Assembly: GCA_963786985.1 (NCBI GenBank)
Contig: CAWBBL010000009.1
Location: 354,457 to 418,456, forward strand
Source of the DNA: Desertimonas sp963786985
GTDB lineage: Bacteria; Actinomycetota; Acidimicrobiia; Acidimicrobiales; Ilumatobacteraceae
DNA: 64,000 nt
Direction of reading: 5' to 3'
Part shown: in pieces, positions 25,185 through 34,865 of the stretch
Numbering within the stretch: position 1 is the first letter of the stretch
Layout: every line of letters begins with the position of its first letter
Position numbers and translations under genes: made by a program
Notes under the pieces: model-generated
What the model saw: the letters and a program-made list of their open reading frames with translations, nothing else
What the model was told of the DNA's origin: nothing
Database searches by the model: none

Positions 25185-25811
25185 ATGATCGGACGCCCGC
25201 CGGTCCACGGGTCCCGGCCGTCGTTGAGCGAGCGACGGCAACTGCGCCGTCGCGAACTGCTCGACGCGGCGATCGACGTGATCAGGCGGGAAGGTGCCGA
25301 TGTGACGATGGAGGAGATGGCCACGGCCGGCGGGATCAGCAAGCCGATCCTCTACCGACACTTCGTCGACCGCGATGGTCTCGTCGCAGCGATCACCGAG
25401 AAGGCCCTCGTGGAGATTGGTGAGATGCTCGACACGAAGCTCCGTGCCGCGAGGTCGGACCAGCCGCCGCACTCGATCCGGGCGACGATCGACGCCTGCT
25501 TCGACTACATCGACGCTGATCCACAGCTGTACCGCTTCATCGTCAACGCCAACTCCAGCCGCGGCAACGAGGTGACGACGGCATTCAACGACCGCATGGC
25601 CGAGCGGATCGCTGAGTCACTGGCCGACAGGCTCGTCGAGCGTGGGCTCGACCCGTCCCCGGCGGCGGTATGGGGTCGGGCGATCGTCGGAATGGTTCAG
25701 AACACAGCGGCTTGGTGGATCGGCGACGCCGGCATCTCGCGCGACGACGTCGTCGGAGCGCTGACCGACCTCGTGTGGGTCGGCATCGGCGGATCGGTGG
25801 GCGATGGCTGA
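25185..25811 (+). CDS. TetR/AcrR family transcriptional regulator
   Basis: The 208-residue regulator has a clear N-terminal helix-turn-helix (DAAIDVIRREGADVTMEEMATAGGISKPILYRHFVDRDGLVAAI). The C-terminal ligand domain contains DADPQLYRFIVNANS and WWIGDAGISRDDVV, a pattern common in actinobacterial fatty-acid or catabolic regulators. No palindrome was found in the short gap to the divergent HD gene. Its stop overlaps the next gene by eight bases, giving an operon with the two small genes that follow. Confidence 0.9.
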   Translation: MIGRPPVHGSRPSLSERRQLRRRELLDAAIDVIRREGADVTMEEMATAGGISKPILYRHFVDRDGLVAAITEKALVEIGEMLDTKLRAARSDQPPHSIRATIDACFDYIDADPQLYRFIVNANSSRGNEVTTAFNDRMAERIAESLADRLVERGLDPSPAAVWGRAIVGMVQNTAAWWIGDAGISRDDVVGALTDLVWVGIGGSVGDG

Positions 25812-26181
25812 CGGTCCACTCGAACGGCTACGGGCGTTGTGCATGGCCCTGCCGGACGTGACCGAGCGGCTCAGTCACGGCGAACCGACGTGGTTCGCCG
25901 GGGGCAAGAAGGTGTTCGTGACGTTCGCCGACCACCACCACGACGACCGCCTCGGATTCTGGTGCGCGGCGCCAGTTGGTGCCCAGGGTGAACTGGTCGC
26001 TGCCGACCCGCAACGGTTCTTCGTCCCGCCGTACGTCGGTGGACGTGGCTGGGTCGGTGTCCGGTTGGATGTCGGTGCAGTCGACTGGGACGAGATCGAC
26101 GAGATCGTCGAGGACGCCTACCGGACAGTCGCCGCGAAGCGGCTGGTCGCCGAGCTCGATGGACGGCAGGTCGACCGGTGA
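25804..26181 (+). CDS. MmcQ/YjbR family protein
   Basis: The 125-residue protein has the MmcQ/YjbR (CyaY-like fold) pattern: LRALCMALPDVTERLSHGEPTWFAGGKKVFVTF, GFWCAAPVGAQGELVAADPQRFFVPPYVGGRGWVGVRLD, and a C-terminal helix EIDEIVEDAYRTVAAKRL. The family is often annotated as DNA-binding but its role is unproven. It overlaps the upstream TetR stop (25804-25811) and the next start by four bases (GTGA), so translation is coupled. Confidence 0.88.
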   Translation: MADGPLERLRALCMALPDVTERLSHGEPTWFAGGKKVFVTFADHHHDDRLGFWCAAPVGAQGELVAADPQRFFVPPYVGGRGWVGVRLDVGAVDWDEIDEIVEDAYRTVAAKRLVAELDGRQVDR

Positions 26182-26558
26182 TCGAGGAGCGGGTGACGTC
26201 GTTGTTCGTGTACGGCACGCTGATGCCGGGCCGGCTGCGCTGGCCGATTCTCGCTCCGTTCGCCCAGGGGCATCGCCCGGCTGACGTCGATGGCCGGCTC
26301 TACGACTCAGGCAACGGCTGGCCGGTTGCCGTGTTCGGCACCGGGGGAGTGGTCCCGGGTGTCCTCGTCGACTTGCTGCCCGAGCGACTCGACGAGGCGC
26401 TGCCGATTCTCGACGCGGTCGAGGACACGGCGACCGACACGCTGCGGCGCATCATCGTCACGACGCTCGACGGCGCGCGGGCATGGGCGTACCACCACGC
26501 CCACGCCACGGACGGCTTCGTGCCCATCGCGCGATGGGCCGATCAGGACGAGCGCTGA
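26178..26558 (+). CDS. Gamma-glutamylcyclotransferase-like (AIG2/GGCT) protein
   Basis: The 126-residue protein opens with the family's substrate loop FVYGTLMPG and continues GRLYDSGNGWPVAVFG and VPGVLVDLLPERLDEALPILDAVED, where the conserved Glu of the catalytic centre falls. Such proteins release 5-oxoproline from gamma-glutamyl amines or act in related cyclotransfers; this member's substrate is unknown. GTG 26178 overlaps the upstream stop. Confidence 0.88.
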   Translation: MIEERVTSLFVYGTLMPGRLRWPILAPFAQGHRPADVDGRLYDSGNGWPVAVFGTGGVVPGVLVDLLPERLDEALPILDAVEDTATDTLRRIIVTTLDGARAWAYHHAHATDGFVPIARWADQDER

Positions 26559-26612
26559 CGGTGTGACCGAAACGGTCAGCCGTTCTGATCCGCGAGCTGC
26601 CACAATCGAACA

Positions 26613-27194
26613 ATGACCGACGTGATCGTCCCCGCCGTCGCCCCTGTCCACCTCTCCACCGCCGCGCTCGAAGCGGGGCTCGCCGAGATCCGCAACTCGC
26701 CCCGCGACGCCGGCACGCTGGACCTCATCGTCCGCCGCCCGGAGATCGATGGCCGGGAGATCCTCGACCAGGCCGAGCTGTCGATCGCCGAGGGTGTCGT
26801 CGGCGACACGTGGAACGTGCGTGGCAGTGGACGGACCGACGACGGCAGCTCGCACCCCGACATGCAGCTGAACATCATCAACGCCCGTCTGTCCCGATTG
26901 GTCGGCGGTGACGACGACGACGTTCGTGCCCTGGCGGGCGACCAGCTCCACGTCGACCTCGACATCAGTCACGACAACCTTCCGGCGGGCACACAACTGT
27001 CCATCGGCGAGGCCGTCATCGAGATCACCGAGCAGCCGCACACCGGCTGCGCCAAGTTCGCGGCGCGTTTCGGCAAGGAAGCGCTGCGCTTCGTCAACGT
27101 CGGCGCCGGAAAGCCGCTCCGCCTACGCGGTCTCAACGCCAGGGTCGTCGTCGCCGGCACGATCCGCCGCGGCGACACGATCACCAAGTTGTAG
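26613..27194 (+). CDS. MOSC domain-containing protein
   Basis: The 193-residue protein has the MOSC (molybdenum cofactor sulfurase C-terminal) pattern: AELSIAEGVVGDTW, DMQLNIINARLSRLVGG, GDQLHVDLDISHDNLPAGTQLSIG, and the conserved Cys in EQPHTGCAKFAARFGKEAL. MOSC proteins such as YiiM bind or transfer sulfur with molybdenum cofactor. CACAAT lies six bases before ATG 26613, suggesting a leaderless message. Confidence 0.88.
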   Translation: MTDVIVPAVAPVHLSTAALEAGLAEIRNSPRDAGTLDLIVRRPEIDGREILDQAELSIAEGVVGDTWNVRGSGRTDDGSSHPDMQLNIINARLSRLVGGDDDDVRALAGDQLHVDLDISHDNLPAGTQLSIGEAVIEITEQPHTGCAKFAARFGKEALRFVNVGAGKPLRLRGLNARVVVAGTIRRGDTITKL

Positions 27195-27215
27195 CCGTTC
27201 TCTACAGTTGGTCGC

Positions 27216-28084
<869 letters not shown>

Positions 28085-28088
<4 letters not shown>

Positions 28089-29083
28089 TGCGGATGCCGG
28101 CGGAGTCGGCACCGCACGAGCGAACGGTGATGTGCTGGCCGGCCCGCGAGTCGCTGTACGGCGAGTTGCTCGGGGCCGCCGCCGACGCCCATGCCCTCGT
28201 GGCTCGCACGATCGCCCGTTTCGAGCCCGTGACGATGATCGCCGACATCGGCGCCGGCGAGCGGGCTGCCGAGCTGTGCGGCGGCGGCGTGAACGTCATC
28301 GAGCTGCCGATCGACGACTCGTGGTTCCGCGACTCCGGACCGATCTTCATCACCGACGGCGACGCACGGATCGCCCTCGACTGGAAGTTCAACGCGTGGG
28401 GCGGCAAGTTCCACCCGGCTGCTGACGACGACGCGGTGGCCCGACGCTACGCCGAGCTGATCGGTGACGATGTGCGCACGATCCCGGTCGTGCTCGAAGG
28501 CGGGGCGATCGCGGTCGACGGGGTCGGCACGCTCGTGACCACCCAGCAATGCCTGCTGCACCCCAACCGCAATCCGCAGCTCGATCGGGTCGAGATCGAG
28601 GCGGTGCTCCGCGCCGAGCTCGGTGTCACGGCGATCGTCTGGCTGCCGTATGGCTTGGCGCTCGATGACGACACCGACGGCCACGTCGACAATGTCGCCG
28701 CCTTTGTCCGCCCGGGTGTGTTGCTGATGCAGGGATGCGCCGACGAATCGGAGGACGACTGGCTGCGCACCAACGTCAATGTGCGCTGCGCCCGGGGGGC
28801 GATCGACGCCATCGGCGAGCCGATCGAGGTCATCGAGGTCCCGGTGCTGCCGTTCACCGAGATCGGCGGGGAGCGTGTCGTCGTGCCGTACCTCAACTTC
28901 TACGTCGCCAACGGGGTCGTGGTCGTGCCGACCTGCGGCCACCGTGCTGACGACGACATGCTGGCGATCATCGCCGAGCAATATCCCGACCGCGAAGTCA
29001 TCGGCCTCGACGTCGGCGCCGTGCTCGCCTACGGCGGCGGCGGTATCCACTGCATCACCCAGCAAGTCCCCCGCGTCCCCTGA
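28085..29083 (+). CDS. aguA: Agmatine deiminase
   Basis: The 332-residue peptidyl-arginine deiminase-family enzyme converts agmatine to N-carbamoylputrescine and ammonia. Motifs are CWPARESLYG, IDDSWFRDSGPIFI, DWKFNAWGGKF, LEGGAIAVDGVGTLVTTQQCLL, DDDTDGHVDN and the catalytic Cys323 in GGGGIHCITQQ. ATG 28085 overlaps the amidase stop; ATG 28088 is the alternative. The gene ends directly before a long inverted repeat that could terminate transcription. Confidence 0.95.
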
Positions 29084-29084
29084 C

Positions 29085-29159
29085 ATCTGGGGAAGATTCG
29101 TGTCACACGGCCATCTGGGGCGATTCCGTGTCAGACGTCGCGACGAATCTTCCCCAGAT
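29085..29159. repeat. 17 bp inverted repeat between convergent genes (bidirectional terminator candidate)
   Basis: Arms ATCTGGGGAAGATTCGT (29085-29101) and its exact reverse complement (29143-29159) are separated by 41 bases. A second, imperfect direct copy (CATCTGGGGCGATTCCG, 29112-29128) lies in the loop. The right arm is also the coding end of the phosphorylase gene (residues NLGKIR before RDV-stop). The stem sits 2 bases after the aguA stop, so it may terminate both converging transcripts. It has no U-rich tail. Confidence 0.6.
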
Positions 29160-29940
29160 TCGCGATCGACCAGGCATCGGCGGCCGCGATGGCCACAGCG
29201 ATGGCGTTGCCCACCGCCGATTCGATCGCCTCGACATCGGGGTCCTCGGCGGCGTTGCGCTGGGCGATGATGGCCACGACGGCACCGGCCGCGAAGCCGT
29301 AGACCGCGCCCATCTTGAACAGCGTCCCCGCCTCCATCTCGAAGTTGACGATGCCGAGGTCGTGATACTCGTCGATCATCCCGCGCAGCCGGCGCAGGAG
29401 GTGCGGGTTGGCCGAGGAGACCGACCGCTCCTGACCTTCGTAGAACGTGTCGGTGGACGCCATCACGCCGACGTGGTGGTCGATGCCCAAGCGCTCGGCA
29501 GCCGTGGCCAAGGCCACCGTGAGGAACGGGTCGGCGACCGCCGGGAACTCGACCGGGGCGATGTCGAGGGCGGCTCCCTGGTTGGTCAGGGCGCCGGAGC
29601 CGATGACGACAGATCCGATGCCGACGTCGTCCTGGATCGACCCACTCGTCCCGATGCGGATGATCGTGCGGATGCCGACCTGGACGAGTTCGTTGACGAC
29701 GATGCTCATCGACGGGGCACCCATCCCGCTCGTCGCACACACGACCGGCGCCCCGCCGGGCAGCGTGGCGGCAAAGGCGTCGAGCCCCCGGTGTCGTGAC
29801 AGCACGCGCGCCGCGCCGAGGTGCTCGTTGGCGATGCGTTCCGATCGCGACGGGTCGCCGCTGAGCAGGGCGATCGTCGTGCCCTCGTCGAGATCGGCGG
29901 TTCCAAACCCGAGGTGATACCGCGCGTCCCCTGCCGCCAT
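29131..29940 (-). CDS. Nucleoside phosphorylase, uridine phosphorylase-like
   Basis: The 269-residue PNP/UDP family enzyme phosphorolyses nucleosides to base and ribose-1-phosphate. Family motifs are YHLGFG at the N-terminus, LLSGDPSRSERIA (phosphate site), GGAPVVCATSGMGAPSMSIVVNEL, IIRIGTSGSIQDDV and NFEMEAGTLFKMG, where Glu and Met contact the ribose. The pattern is closest to uridine phosphorylases. ATG 29940 is two bases from the stop of the upstream glycosyltransferase gene, on the same strand. Confidence 0.9.
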   Translation of the reverse strand: MAAGDARYHLGFGTADLDEGTTIALLSGDPSRSERIANEHLGAARVLSRHRGLDAFAATLPGGAPVVCATSGMGAPSMSIVVNELVQVGIRTIIRIGTSGSIQDDVGIGSVVIGSGALTNQGAALDIAPVEFPAVADPFLTVALATAAERLGIDHHVGVMASTDTFYEGQERSVSSANPHLLRRLRGMIDEYHDLGIVNFEMEAGTLFKMGAVYGFAAGAVVAIIAQRNAAEDPDVEAIESAVGNAIAVAIAAADAWSIANLGKIRRDV

Positions 29941-29942
29941 CG

Positions 29943-31409
29943 TCAGCGCCGGCGCAACTCGTACAGGAACTGGTAGCCGAACATCGTCGGCCAGATCTTC
30001 ACCGCTGCCCGGTCGATGGCCCCGGCCAGTCGAACCGCGCCGCGCGCCGGCGACTTTCCGCCGCGATCGAGGACGTCTTCGATCGGTGTGCCGACGACGG
30101 CCCGCCGTATCACTTCCAAGTTGGCGTCGTCGATGAGACGTTGGAAGCTGCGGCGAGTGAAGAACCGGACATGACCTCGGTCCAGCAATCCGCGTTGGTC
30201 ATAGTCGAAGCGCCCGGTGGCCACCCTGACCCGCGGATACCAATGGGCGAAGTTGGGGACGCTGACGAGGATCGCGCCGCCAGGGGCGAGCCGCTCGGCG
30301 ATGTCGGCGAGCAGATGCTCGGGCGCGATCGTGTGCTCGAGGACGTCGGCGGCGACGATGCAGTCGAAGCCGGTGCCAGTCTCCGGCGGCAGCCCCTTGT
30401 TGAGGTCCGCCTCGACGAACGCATCGAGGCGCTCGCCGACGCCTTCGTGCTTGACCACGTCGACACCCGTGACGTGCGGACCGCCGCGTCGAGCGATGGC
30501 TCCGAACTGGCCGTCCGAGCACCCGACGTCGAGGAGGCGGCGAGGCTGACGCTCGGCGATCCACTGCAGCAGCACGGCGTGCGACGTGTGCGCCGAGAGC
30601 TTGAGCTCGTAGGCATCGTCGCCGGTGGGCTGCGCCCGACCGAACCCCATGCGCTGCAACCGGTAGCGGACGACGTCGGCGGTGACATCCTTGGCGTAGC
30701 GCATCCCGTTGACGTAGCAGATCTCGTCGCCGTAGTAGGTGGGGATCGGCACCTCGTCGATCGACTTCCCGGCGGCGTGCAGGCCGAGGATGATCTCCGT
30801 GTCGAAGTCGAAACCATCCGAGTACGACTCGAACGGGATGTCGGCAAGGGCGTCGACGCGGTAGGCGCGATACCCGCTGTGCCACTCCGACAGGTCGAGT
30901 CCGGCGAGGGTGTTCTCGACAAACGTCAGGATCCGGTTGCCGGCGAACTTGTACAGCGGCATCCCCCCAGCGCGAGCGGCGCCACGGGTGAGCATTCGCG
31001 AACCGAACACGGCGTCGGCGTGCCCGTCGGTCAACGGGGCGATGATGTCCTCGATCACCTCTGGGGCGTACTGACCATCACCATGGAGCAGGACGACGAT
31101 GTCCAGGCCATGGTCGATCGCCCACCGATAGCCGCTCTTCTGGTTGCCGCCGTAGCCGAGATTGCGGTCGTGACGAATGATCGTCAGCGGCAGCTCGCTG
31201 CCGGCCTGGTAGGCGAGGCCGACCGCGTGGGTCGAGTCGTCGCTCGCATCGTCGGACACCAGCACCTGGGCGACCCGCCGACGGAACGACTCAGGGAGCC
31301 GGTCGAGGACAGCCACCAACGTGTCCTCGGCGTTGTAGGCCACGACCAACACGCCGATGCGTGGATTCCAGGCCGCGTCGCTGTTCCGGCCCGACCCCGA
31401 TTGGTGCAC
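29943..31409 (-). CDS. Glycosyltransferase family 2 - methyltransferase fusion
   Basis: The 488-residue two-domain protein has a GT-A fold family 2 glycosyltransferase in residues 15 to about 240 (VLVVAYNAEDTLVAVLDRL, VSDDASDDST, metal-binding HGDGQYAP, GSRM) and lacks C-terminal membrane helices. From about residue 285 a class I SAM-dependent methyltransferase follows (LLDVGCSDGQFGAIA motif I, VVAADVLEHT, LAPGGAILVSVPNFAHW). Such fusions suggest sugar transfer plus methyl capping or modification in surface glycan or glycolipid synthesis; acceptor and sugar are unknown. The start codon at 31409 could be the TTG/GTG-type alternative nearby. Confidence 0.88.
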   Translation of the reverse strand: MHQSGSGRNSDAAWNPRIGVLVVAYNAEDTLVAVLDRLPESFRRRVAQVLVSDDASDDSTHAVGLAYQAGSELPLTIIRHDRNLGYGGNQKSGYRWAIDHGLDIVVLLHGDGQYAPEVIEDIIAPLTDGHADAVFGSRMLTRGAARAGGMPLYKFAGNRILTFVENTLAGLDLSEWHSGYRAYRVDALADIPFESYSDGFDFDTEIILGLHAAGKSIDEVPIPTYYGDEICYVNGMRYAKDVTADVVRYRLQRMGFGRAQPTGDDAYELKLSAHTSHAVLLQWIAERQPRRLLDVGCSDGQFGAIARRGGPHVTGVDVVKHEGVGERLDAFVEADLNKGLPPETGTGFDCIVAADVLEHTIAPEHLLADIAERLAPGGAILVSVPNFAHWYPRVRVATGRFDYDQRGLLDRGHVRFFTRRSFQRLIDDANLEVIRRAVVGTPIEDVLDRGGKSPARGAVRLAGAIDRAAVKIWPTMFGYQFLYELRRR

Positions 31410-31447
31410 CCTCGGATGTTACCGACAGGCACGTGGCGGAATTCTGG

Positions 31448-31879
31448 CTACGTTCCTTCAGCCAGCGCGGCCAGCCAGGCGGGCAGGCGGATCGGCCGGC
31501 CGGCGTCGTTGAGCAGGCCGTGCGCCGTTACTGCGGTGGCGCACACGTCGGTGCCGCGGGTCAGCAAGTACGACATCTGGAAGGTCGTGCGGGTGACCTC
31601 GGCGAGGTCGATGTGCACGTCGAACTCGTCGTCGAAACGCAGTGGCTTGACGTAGCGGACGTAGGCCTCGAGGACTGCGGAGTCGGTGCCTTGCCGGCGC
31701 CACTCGGTGTACGGGTGCCCGATGTGCCGCAGGAAGGCAACCCGGCCCTCCTCGAGGTACGGGAGGTAGCGCCCATGATGGACGATCTGCATCGCGTCGG
31801 TCTCGGCGAAGCGCACGCGGATGCGGTGCCGGAACGGGTAGTCGGCCGGATCGGTCGAGGGTTCGACACTGATGCGCAT
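31448..31879 (-). CDS. Acyl-CoA thioesterase, hotdog fold (4-hydroxybenzoyl-CoA type)
   Basis: The 143-residue single hotdog domain has the family motif RFAETDAMQIVHHGRYLPYLEEGR (written in two parts: RFAETDAMQIV, HHGRYLPYLEEGR), where Asp is the catalytic residue of the 4HBT type. FDDEFDVHIDLAEVT and TAVTAHGLLNDAGRPIRLP complete it. ATG 31879 is the family-consistent start. It lies 21 bases after the MFS gene end on the same strand. Substrate chain length is not predictable. Confidence 0.88.
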   Translation of the reverse strand: MRISVEPSTDPADYPFRHRIRVRFAETDAMQIVHHGRYLPYLEEGRVAFLRHIGHPYTEWRRQGTDSAVLEAYVRYVKPLRFDDEFDVHIDLAEVTRTTFQMSYLLTRGTDVCATAVTAHGLLNDAGRPIRLPAWLAALAEGT

Positions 31880-31899
31880 CGGGCAAGTGTGGCGTGTTG

Positions 31900-33342
31900 T
31901 CAGTCGGCGGTAACGGACACTGGCGGGCCGGTCGACGCGCAATGGAACGGCGGCTCGGCCTCGGGCGCGATCGTGCGGATCCACGCTGCTGCCACGATCG
32001 CCGCGGCCAGGGCGACCCCGGCACTCGCCCACAGGACGTTTTGGTACCCGTCGAGGAGCGTGGCGTCGTCGACCGCCTCACCGGCGGTGAACCCGGCGAT
32101 CACCGGGATGCCGGCGACGGCGACGAGGCTGCCGGTGCGGGCCACGGCGTTGTTGACCCCCGAGGCGATCCCGGCGAGTTGAGACGTCACCGAGCTCAGG
32201 GCGGTCGTCGTCAGCGGGGCGACGGTCAACGTCAGCCCGGCGGCGAACACGAGGATGCCCGGCAGGACGGCCTCGACGTAGCTACGCCCGGGCTCGACGA
32301 GGGTGAGCAGAACGAACCCGACGGCGCACAACAGCGGTCCGACGGTCATCGGTATCCGTGGCCCGATGCGCTGGGCGAGCGCTCCGGCGCGCGCCGAGAA
32401 CAGCAGCATCATGATCGTCAGCGGCACCGTGGCGGCCCCGGCGAGCAGCGGGGAGTAGTCGAGCGGACCCTGCAGCACCAGGCCGAGCATGAACAGCGCC
32501 GCGGCGAATGCCCCGTAGAGCAGGAACGTCACGACGTTGGTGGCACTGAACTGGGCCGACCGGAAGATGTGCATCGGCACCATCGGGGCTCGGCCGCGTA
32601 GTTCGAAGATCACGAAGGTGACAGCAAGCACCGCACCAACGACGCAGATCAGCCACTCCTGGGCCGTCAGCCCGTAGGTGATCGCGGCGAGAGCGGCGGC
32701 GCCGAGCACGGCGCCCGGAACGTCGAGGCGACCCGAGCTCGAGGTGTCCCGGCTCTCGGGAACGTGGCGCGAAGCGATCATCACTACGGCGATGCCCACT
32801 GGAACGTTGATCAGGAAGATCGACCGCCACGTCGCCACGTCGACGAGCCAACCGCCGAGAAACGGACCGATCCCGGCGGCGACACCGCCGAGACCCGACC
32901 AGGCGCCGATCGCTCGTGGACGGTCGGACGCGACGAATGACGCCTGGATCAGCGCCAGGCTCCCGGGCGTGAGCAGTGCGCCGCCGACGCCCTGGAGCAC
33001 CCTGGCACCGATCAGCAACTCGGCGGATGGGGCGACCGCGCAGAGTATCGAGGCCAGCGAGAACCAGACCGTGCCGACGGTGAAGACGCGTCGCCGGCCG
33101 ATGCGATCCCCGAGCGACCCACCGAGGAGGATCAGGGCGGCGAGGCTCAGCGTGTAGCCGTTGACGATCCATTGCAGCTGGCTGAAGCTGGCGTCGAGAT
33201 CCTCAGCGATCCTCGGCAGGGCGAGGTTGACGACGGTGCCGTCGAGCATCGCCATGCCCGAGCCGAGCACGGTTGCCGTCAGCACCCACCGGCCGGCGGC
33301 CGTGTCCAGGCGCACATCGCCGGCCACGGGTACCTCGGTCAC
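31900..33342 (-). CDS. DHA2-family (EmrB/QacA-like) MFS drug exporter
   Basis: The 480-residue transporter with about fourteen transmembrane segments opens with the DHA2 signature MAMLDGTVVNLALPRIAEDL, then LGGSLGDRIGRRRVF and the export motif GIGPFLGGWLVDVATWRSIFLINVPVG. GTG 33342 is the start. The thioesterase gene follows 21 bases downstream, so the two may be cotranscribed. Such exporters move drugs or small metabolites out by proton antiport. Confidence 0.9.
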   Translation of the reverse strand: MTEVPVAGDVRLDTAAGRWVLTATVLGSGMAMLDGTVVNLALPRIAEDLDASFSQLQWIVNGYTLSLAALILLGGSLGDRIGRRRVFTVGTVWFSLASILCAVAPSAELLIGARVLQGVGGALLTPGSLALIQASFVASDRPRAIGAWSGLGGVAAGIGPFLGGWLVDVATWRSIFLINVPVGIAVVMIASRHVPESRDTSSSGRLDVPGAVLGAAALAAITYGLTAQEWLICVVGAVLAVTFVIFELRGRAPMVPMHIFRSAQFSATNVVTFLLYGAFAAALFMLGLVLQGPLDYSPLLAGAATVPLTIMMLLFSARAGALAQRIGPRIPMTVGPLLCAVGFVLLTLVEPGRSYVEAVLPGILVFAAGLTLTVAPLTTTALSSVTSQLAGIASGVNNAVARTGSLVAVAGIPVIAGFTAGEAVDDATLLDGYQNVLWASAGVALAAAIVAAAWIRTIAPEAEPPFHCASTGPPVSVTAD

Positions 33343-33381
33343 CCCGACGGTCTATCCCAACCGCGACTCGGCGACAGGCCG

Positions 33382-34215
33382 TCAGTCGAACGCGGCGCGC
33401 AGTTCGCGCGCCGCGCCCGCACCGTCCCAGAACCGGTAGGTGCCCTGTTCGAGGAGCTCTCTTGCCGCCGCGGCGAGTGCTCCGTGGGCGACCAACGCGA
33501 ACCCACTGCCGACCGACACGCGGGCCACACCGAGCTCGGCAAGTTCGCTGATCGGCGGAACACCAGGAAACACCAACACGTTGACCGGCACCGCGACGTT
33601 GTCGACAATCGTCTTGATCTGGTCGGCGGACGAGATCCCGGGGGCGTACGCGACGTCGGCCCCGGCTGCGGCGTACGCCTGCAATCGGGCGAGCGTGTCG
33701 TCGAAGTCGTCGACGCGCCGGAAGTGGTTCTCGGCACGGGCAGTGAGCACGAGTCGCACCGGACCTCGGTGGGCGGCCTCGGCCGCCGCGGCGATCCGGT
33801 CGATGGCCAGCTGGTGGTCGTAGATGGTCTCGCCGTCGGGGTCCCAGTCCTCGATCGAGCATCCGGCGAGTCCGGAGGATGCGGCGGCGGCGACGGTCTC
33901 GGCAACGCCGTCGGGATCCGTCGCGAAGCCATGCTCGAGATCGGCACTGACCGGCAGCGGCGTCGTCGCGGCGAGGTCGGCACCGTGGGCGATCGCCTCC
34001 TCACGAGTCACCTGACCGTCGTGGCGGCCGAGCGCGTTGGCGAATCCGGCGCTCGTCGTGGCCAACGCGGAGTAACCGAGGTGGGCGAGGATCTTGGCGC
34101 TACCTGGATCCCAGGCGTTGGCCATCAGCAACGGCGAGCCACGCTGATGCAGGGCGGCGAACGTTCCGGCCCGTTCAGCGGCGAGGGTCAGGTCAATTGC
34201 AGGCACTGGCGACAT
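33382..34215 (-). CDS. Isocitrate lyase/PEP mutase superfamily protein
   Basis: The 277-residue TIM-barrel enzyme of the ICL/PEPM superfamily has MANAWDPGSAKILAHLGYSALATTSAGFANALG, PVSADLEHGFATDPDGVAETV (Mg-binding acidic residues) and GCSIEDWDPDGETIYDHQLAIDRI. The loop Cys of true isocitrate lyases (KKCGH) is absent, so it belongs to the branch with C-C lyase or hydrolase activity on 2-substituted oxaloacetate-type substrates. A precise function cannot be assigned. Confidence 0.88.
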   Translation of the reverse strand: MSPVPAIDLTLAAERAGTFAALHQRGSPLLMANAWDPGSAKILAHLGYSALATTSAGFANALGRHDGQVTREEAIAHGADLAATTPLPVSADLEHGFATDPDGVAETVAAAASSGLAGCSIEDWDPDGETIYDHQLAIDRIAAAAEAAHRGPVRLVLTARAENHFRRVDDFDDTLARLQAYAAAGADVAYAPGISSADQIKTIVDNVAVPVNVLVFPGVPPISELAELGVARVSVGSGFALVAHGALAAAARELLEQGTYRFWDGAGAARELRAAFD

Positions 34216-34272
34216 GATCCGTCTCTATCAGGCCCTCGTTACGATTCCCGCGAATGTGCCGGACGCCACGGC

Positions 34273-34707
34273 GTGAAGACGCTCGGCAACATCATCTGGC
34301 TGCTGCTCGCCGGGCTGTGGTTGGCGATCGCCTATGTCATCGCCGGGGTGCTCAACTGCATCACGGTCATCGGCATCCCGTTCGGTATCCAGGCGTTCAA
34401 GCTGGCCGGCTTTGCGCTCTGGCCGTTCGGCCGGATGGTCGTGCACCGGCCCGACCGCGCCGTCGCCCTCGGGTGTCTCGGCAACGTGATCTGGTTCGTC
34501 CTCGGTGGATTCTGGCTGGCGCTCGCCCACCTGCTCACCGGGGTGTTGCTCTGTCTCACGATCATCGGCATCCCGCTGGGGATCGCCGACTTCAAGCTCG
34601 CCGGTCTGGCACTGGCGCCCTTCGGCAAGCAGATCGTGCCGGTCTCGGGTGGCGGGCCACCGCCCCCTGGTACCTACGCTCCGCCGCCGGAACTCGGCTC
34701 CGCCTGA
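34273..34707 (+). CDS. YccF domain membrane protein
   Basis: The 144-residue inner-membrane protein consists of two YccF repeats: LGNIIWLLLAGLWLAIAYVIAG...CITVIGIPFGIQAFKLA and LGNVIWFVLGGFWLALAHLLTG...CLTIIGIPLGIADFKLA. These are followed by LWPFGRMV/LAPFGKQIV and a Gly/Pro-rich tail. GTG 34273 places the first repeat at the N-terminus. The cellular role of YccF is unknown. Confidence 0.9.
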   Translation: MKTLGNIIWLLLAGLWLAIAYVIAGVLNCITVIGIPFGIQAFKLAGFALWPFGRMVVHRPDRAVALGCLGNVIWFVLGGFWLALAHLLTGVLLCLTIIGIPLGIADFKLAGLALAPFGKQIVPVSGGGPPPPGTYAPPPELGSA

Positions 34708-34748
34708 GTCCGTGCGACTCCCTGCTGCGGTCGCTCGCCGCACCAGTT

Positions 34749-34834
34749 CGATCTGGGCGGCCGACCGCCGGGGAAACCGGATCGCCGGCCGCCCAGATCG
34801 GGATTTGGACCGCAGGCCGCCCAGAACGAAACGC
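34749..34834 (-). repeat. Dispersed repeat family I, copy A (upstream of recC)
   Basis: This 86-base element carries three GGCCGCCCAG/CTGGGCGGCC boxes (34753-34762, 34787-34796, 34815-34824). Read on the minus strand it aligns over its length with 46877-46960, including the start TTTCGTTCTGGGCGGCC and identical box spacing of 28 and 34 bases. The second and third boxes are inverted to each other and can form a hairpin. It ends about 30 bases before the recC start. Confidence 0.8.
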
Positions 34835-34865
34835 AGGCTGACACCCGTTTGCTATCAAGGCACGA

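Noticed and set aside
33172..34272. Long 5' extension of the YccF frame
   Set aside because: It covers the PEP-mutase-like gene in antisense; only the last 144 codons match YccF.
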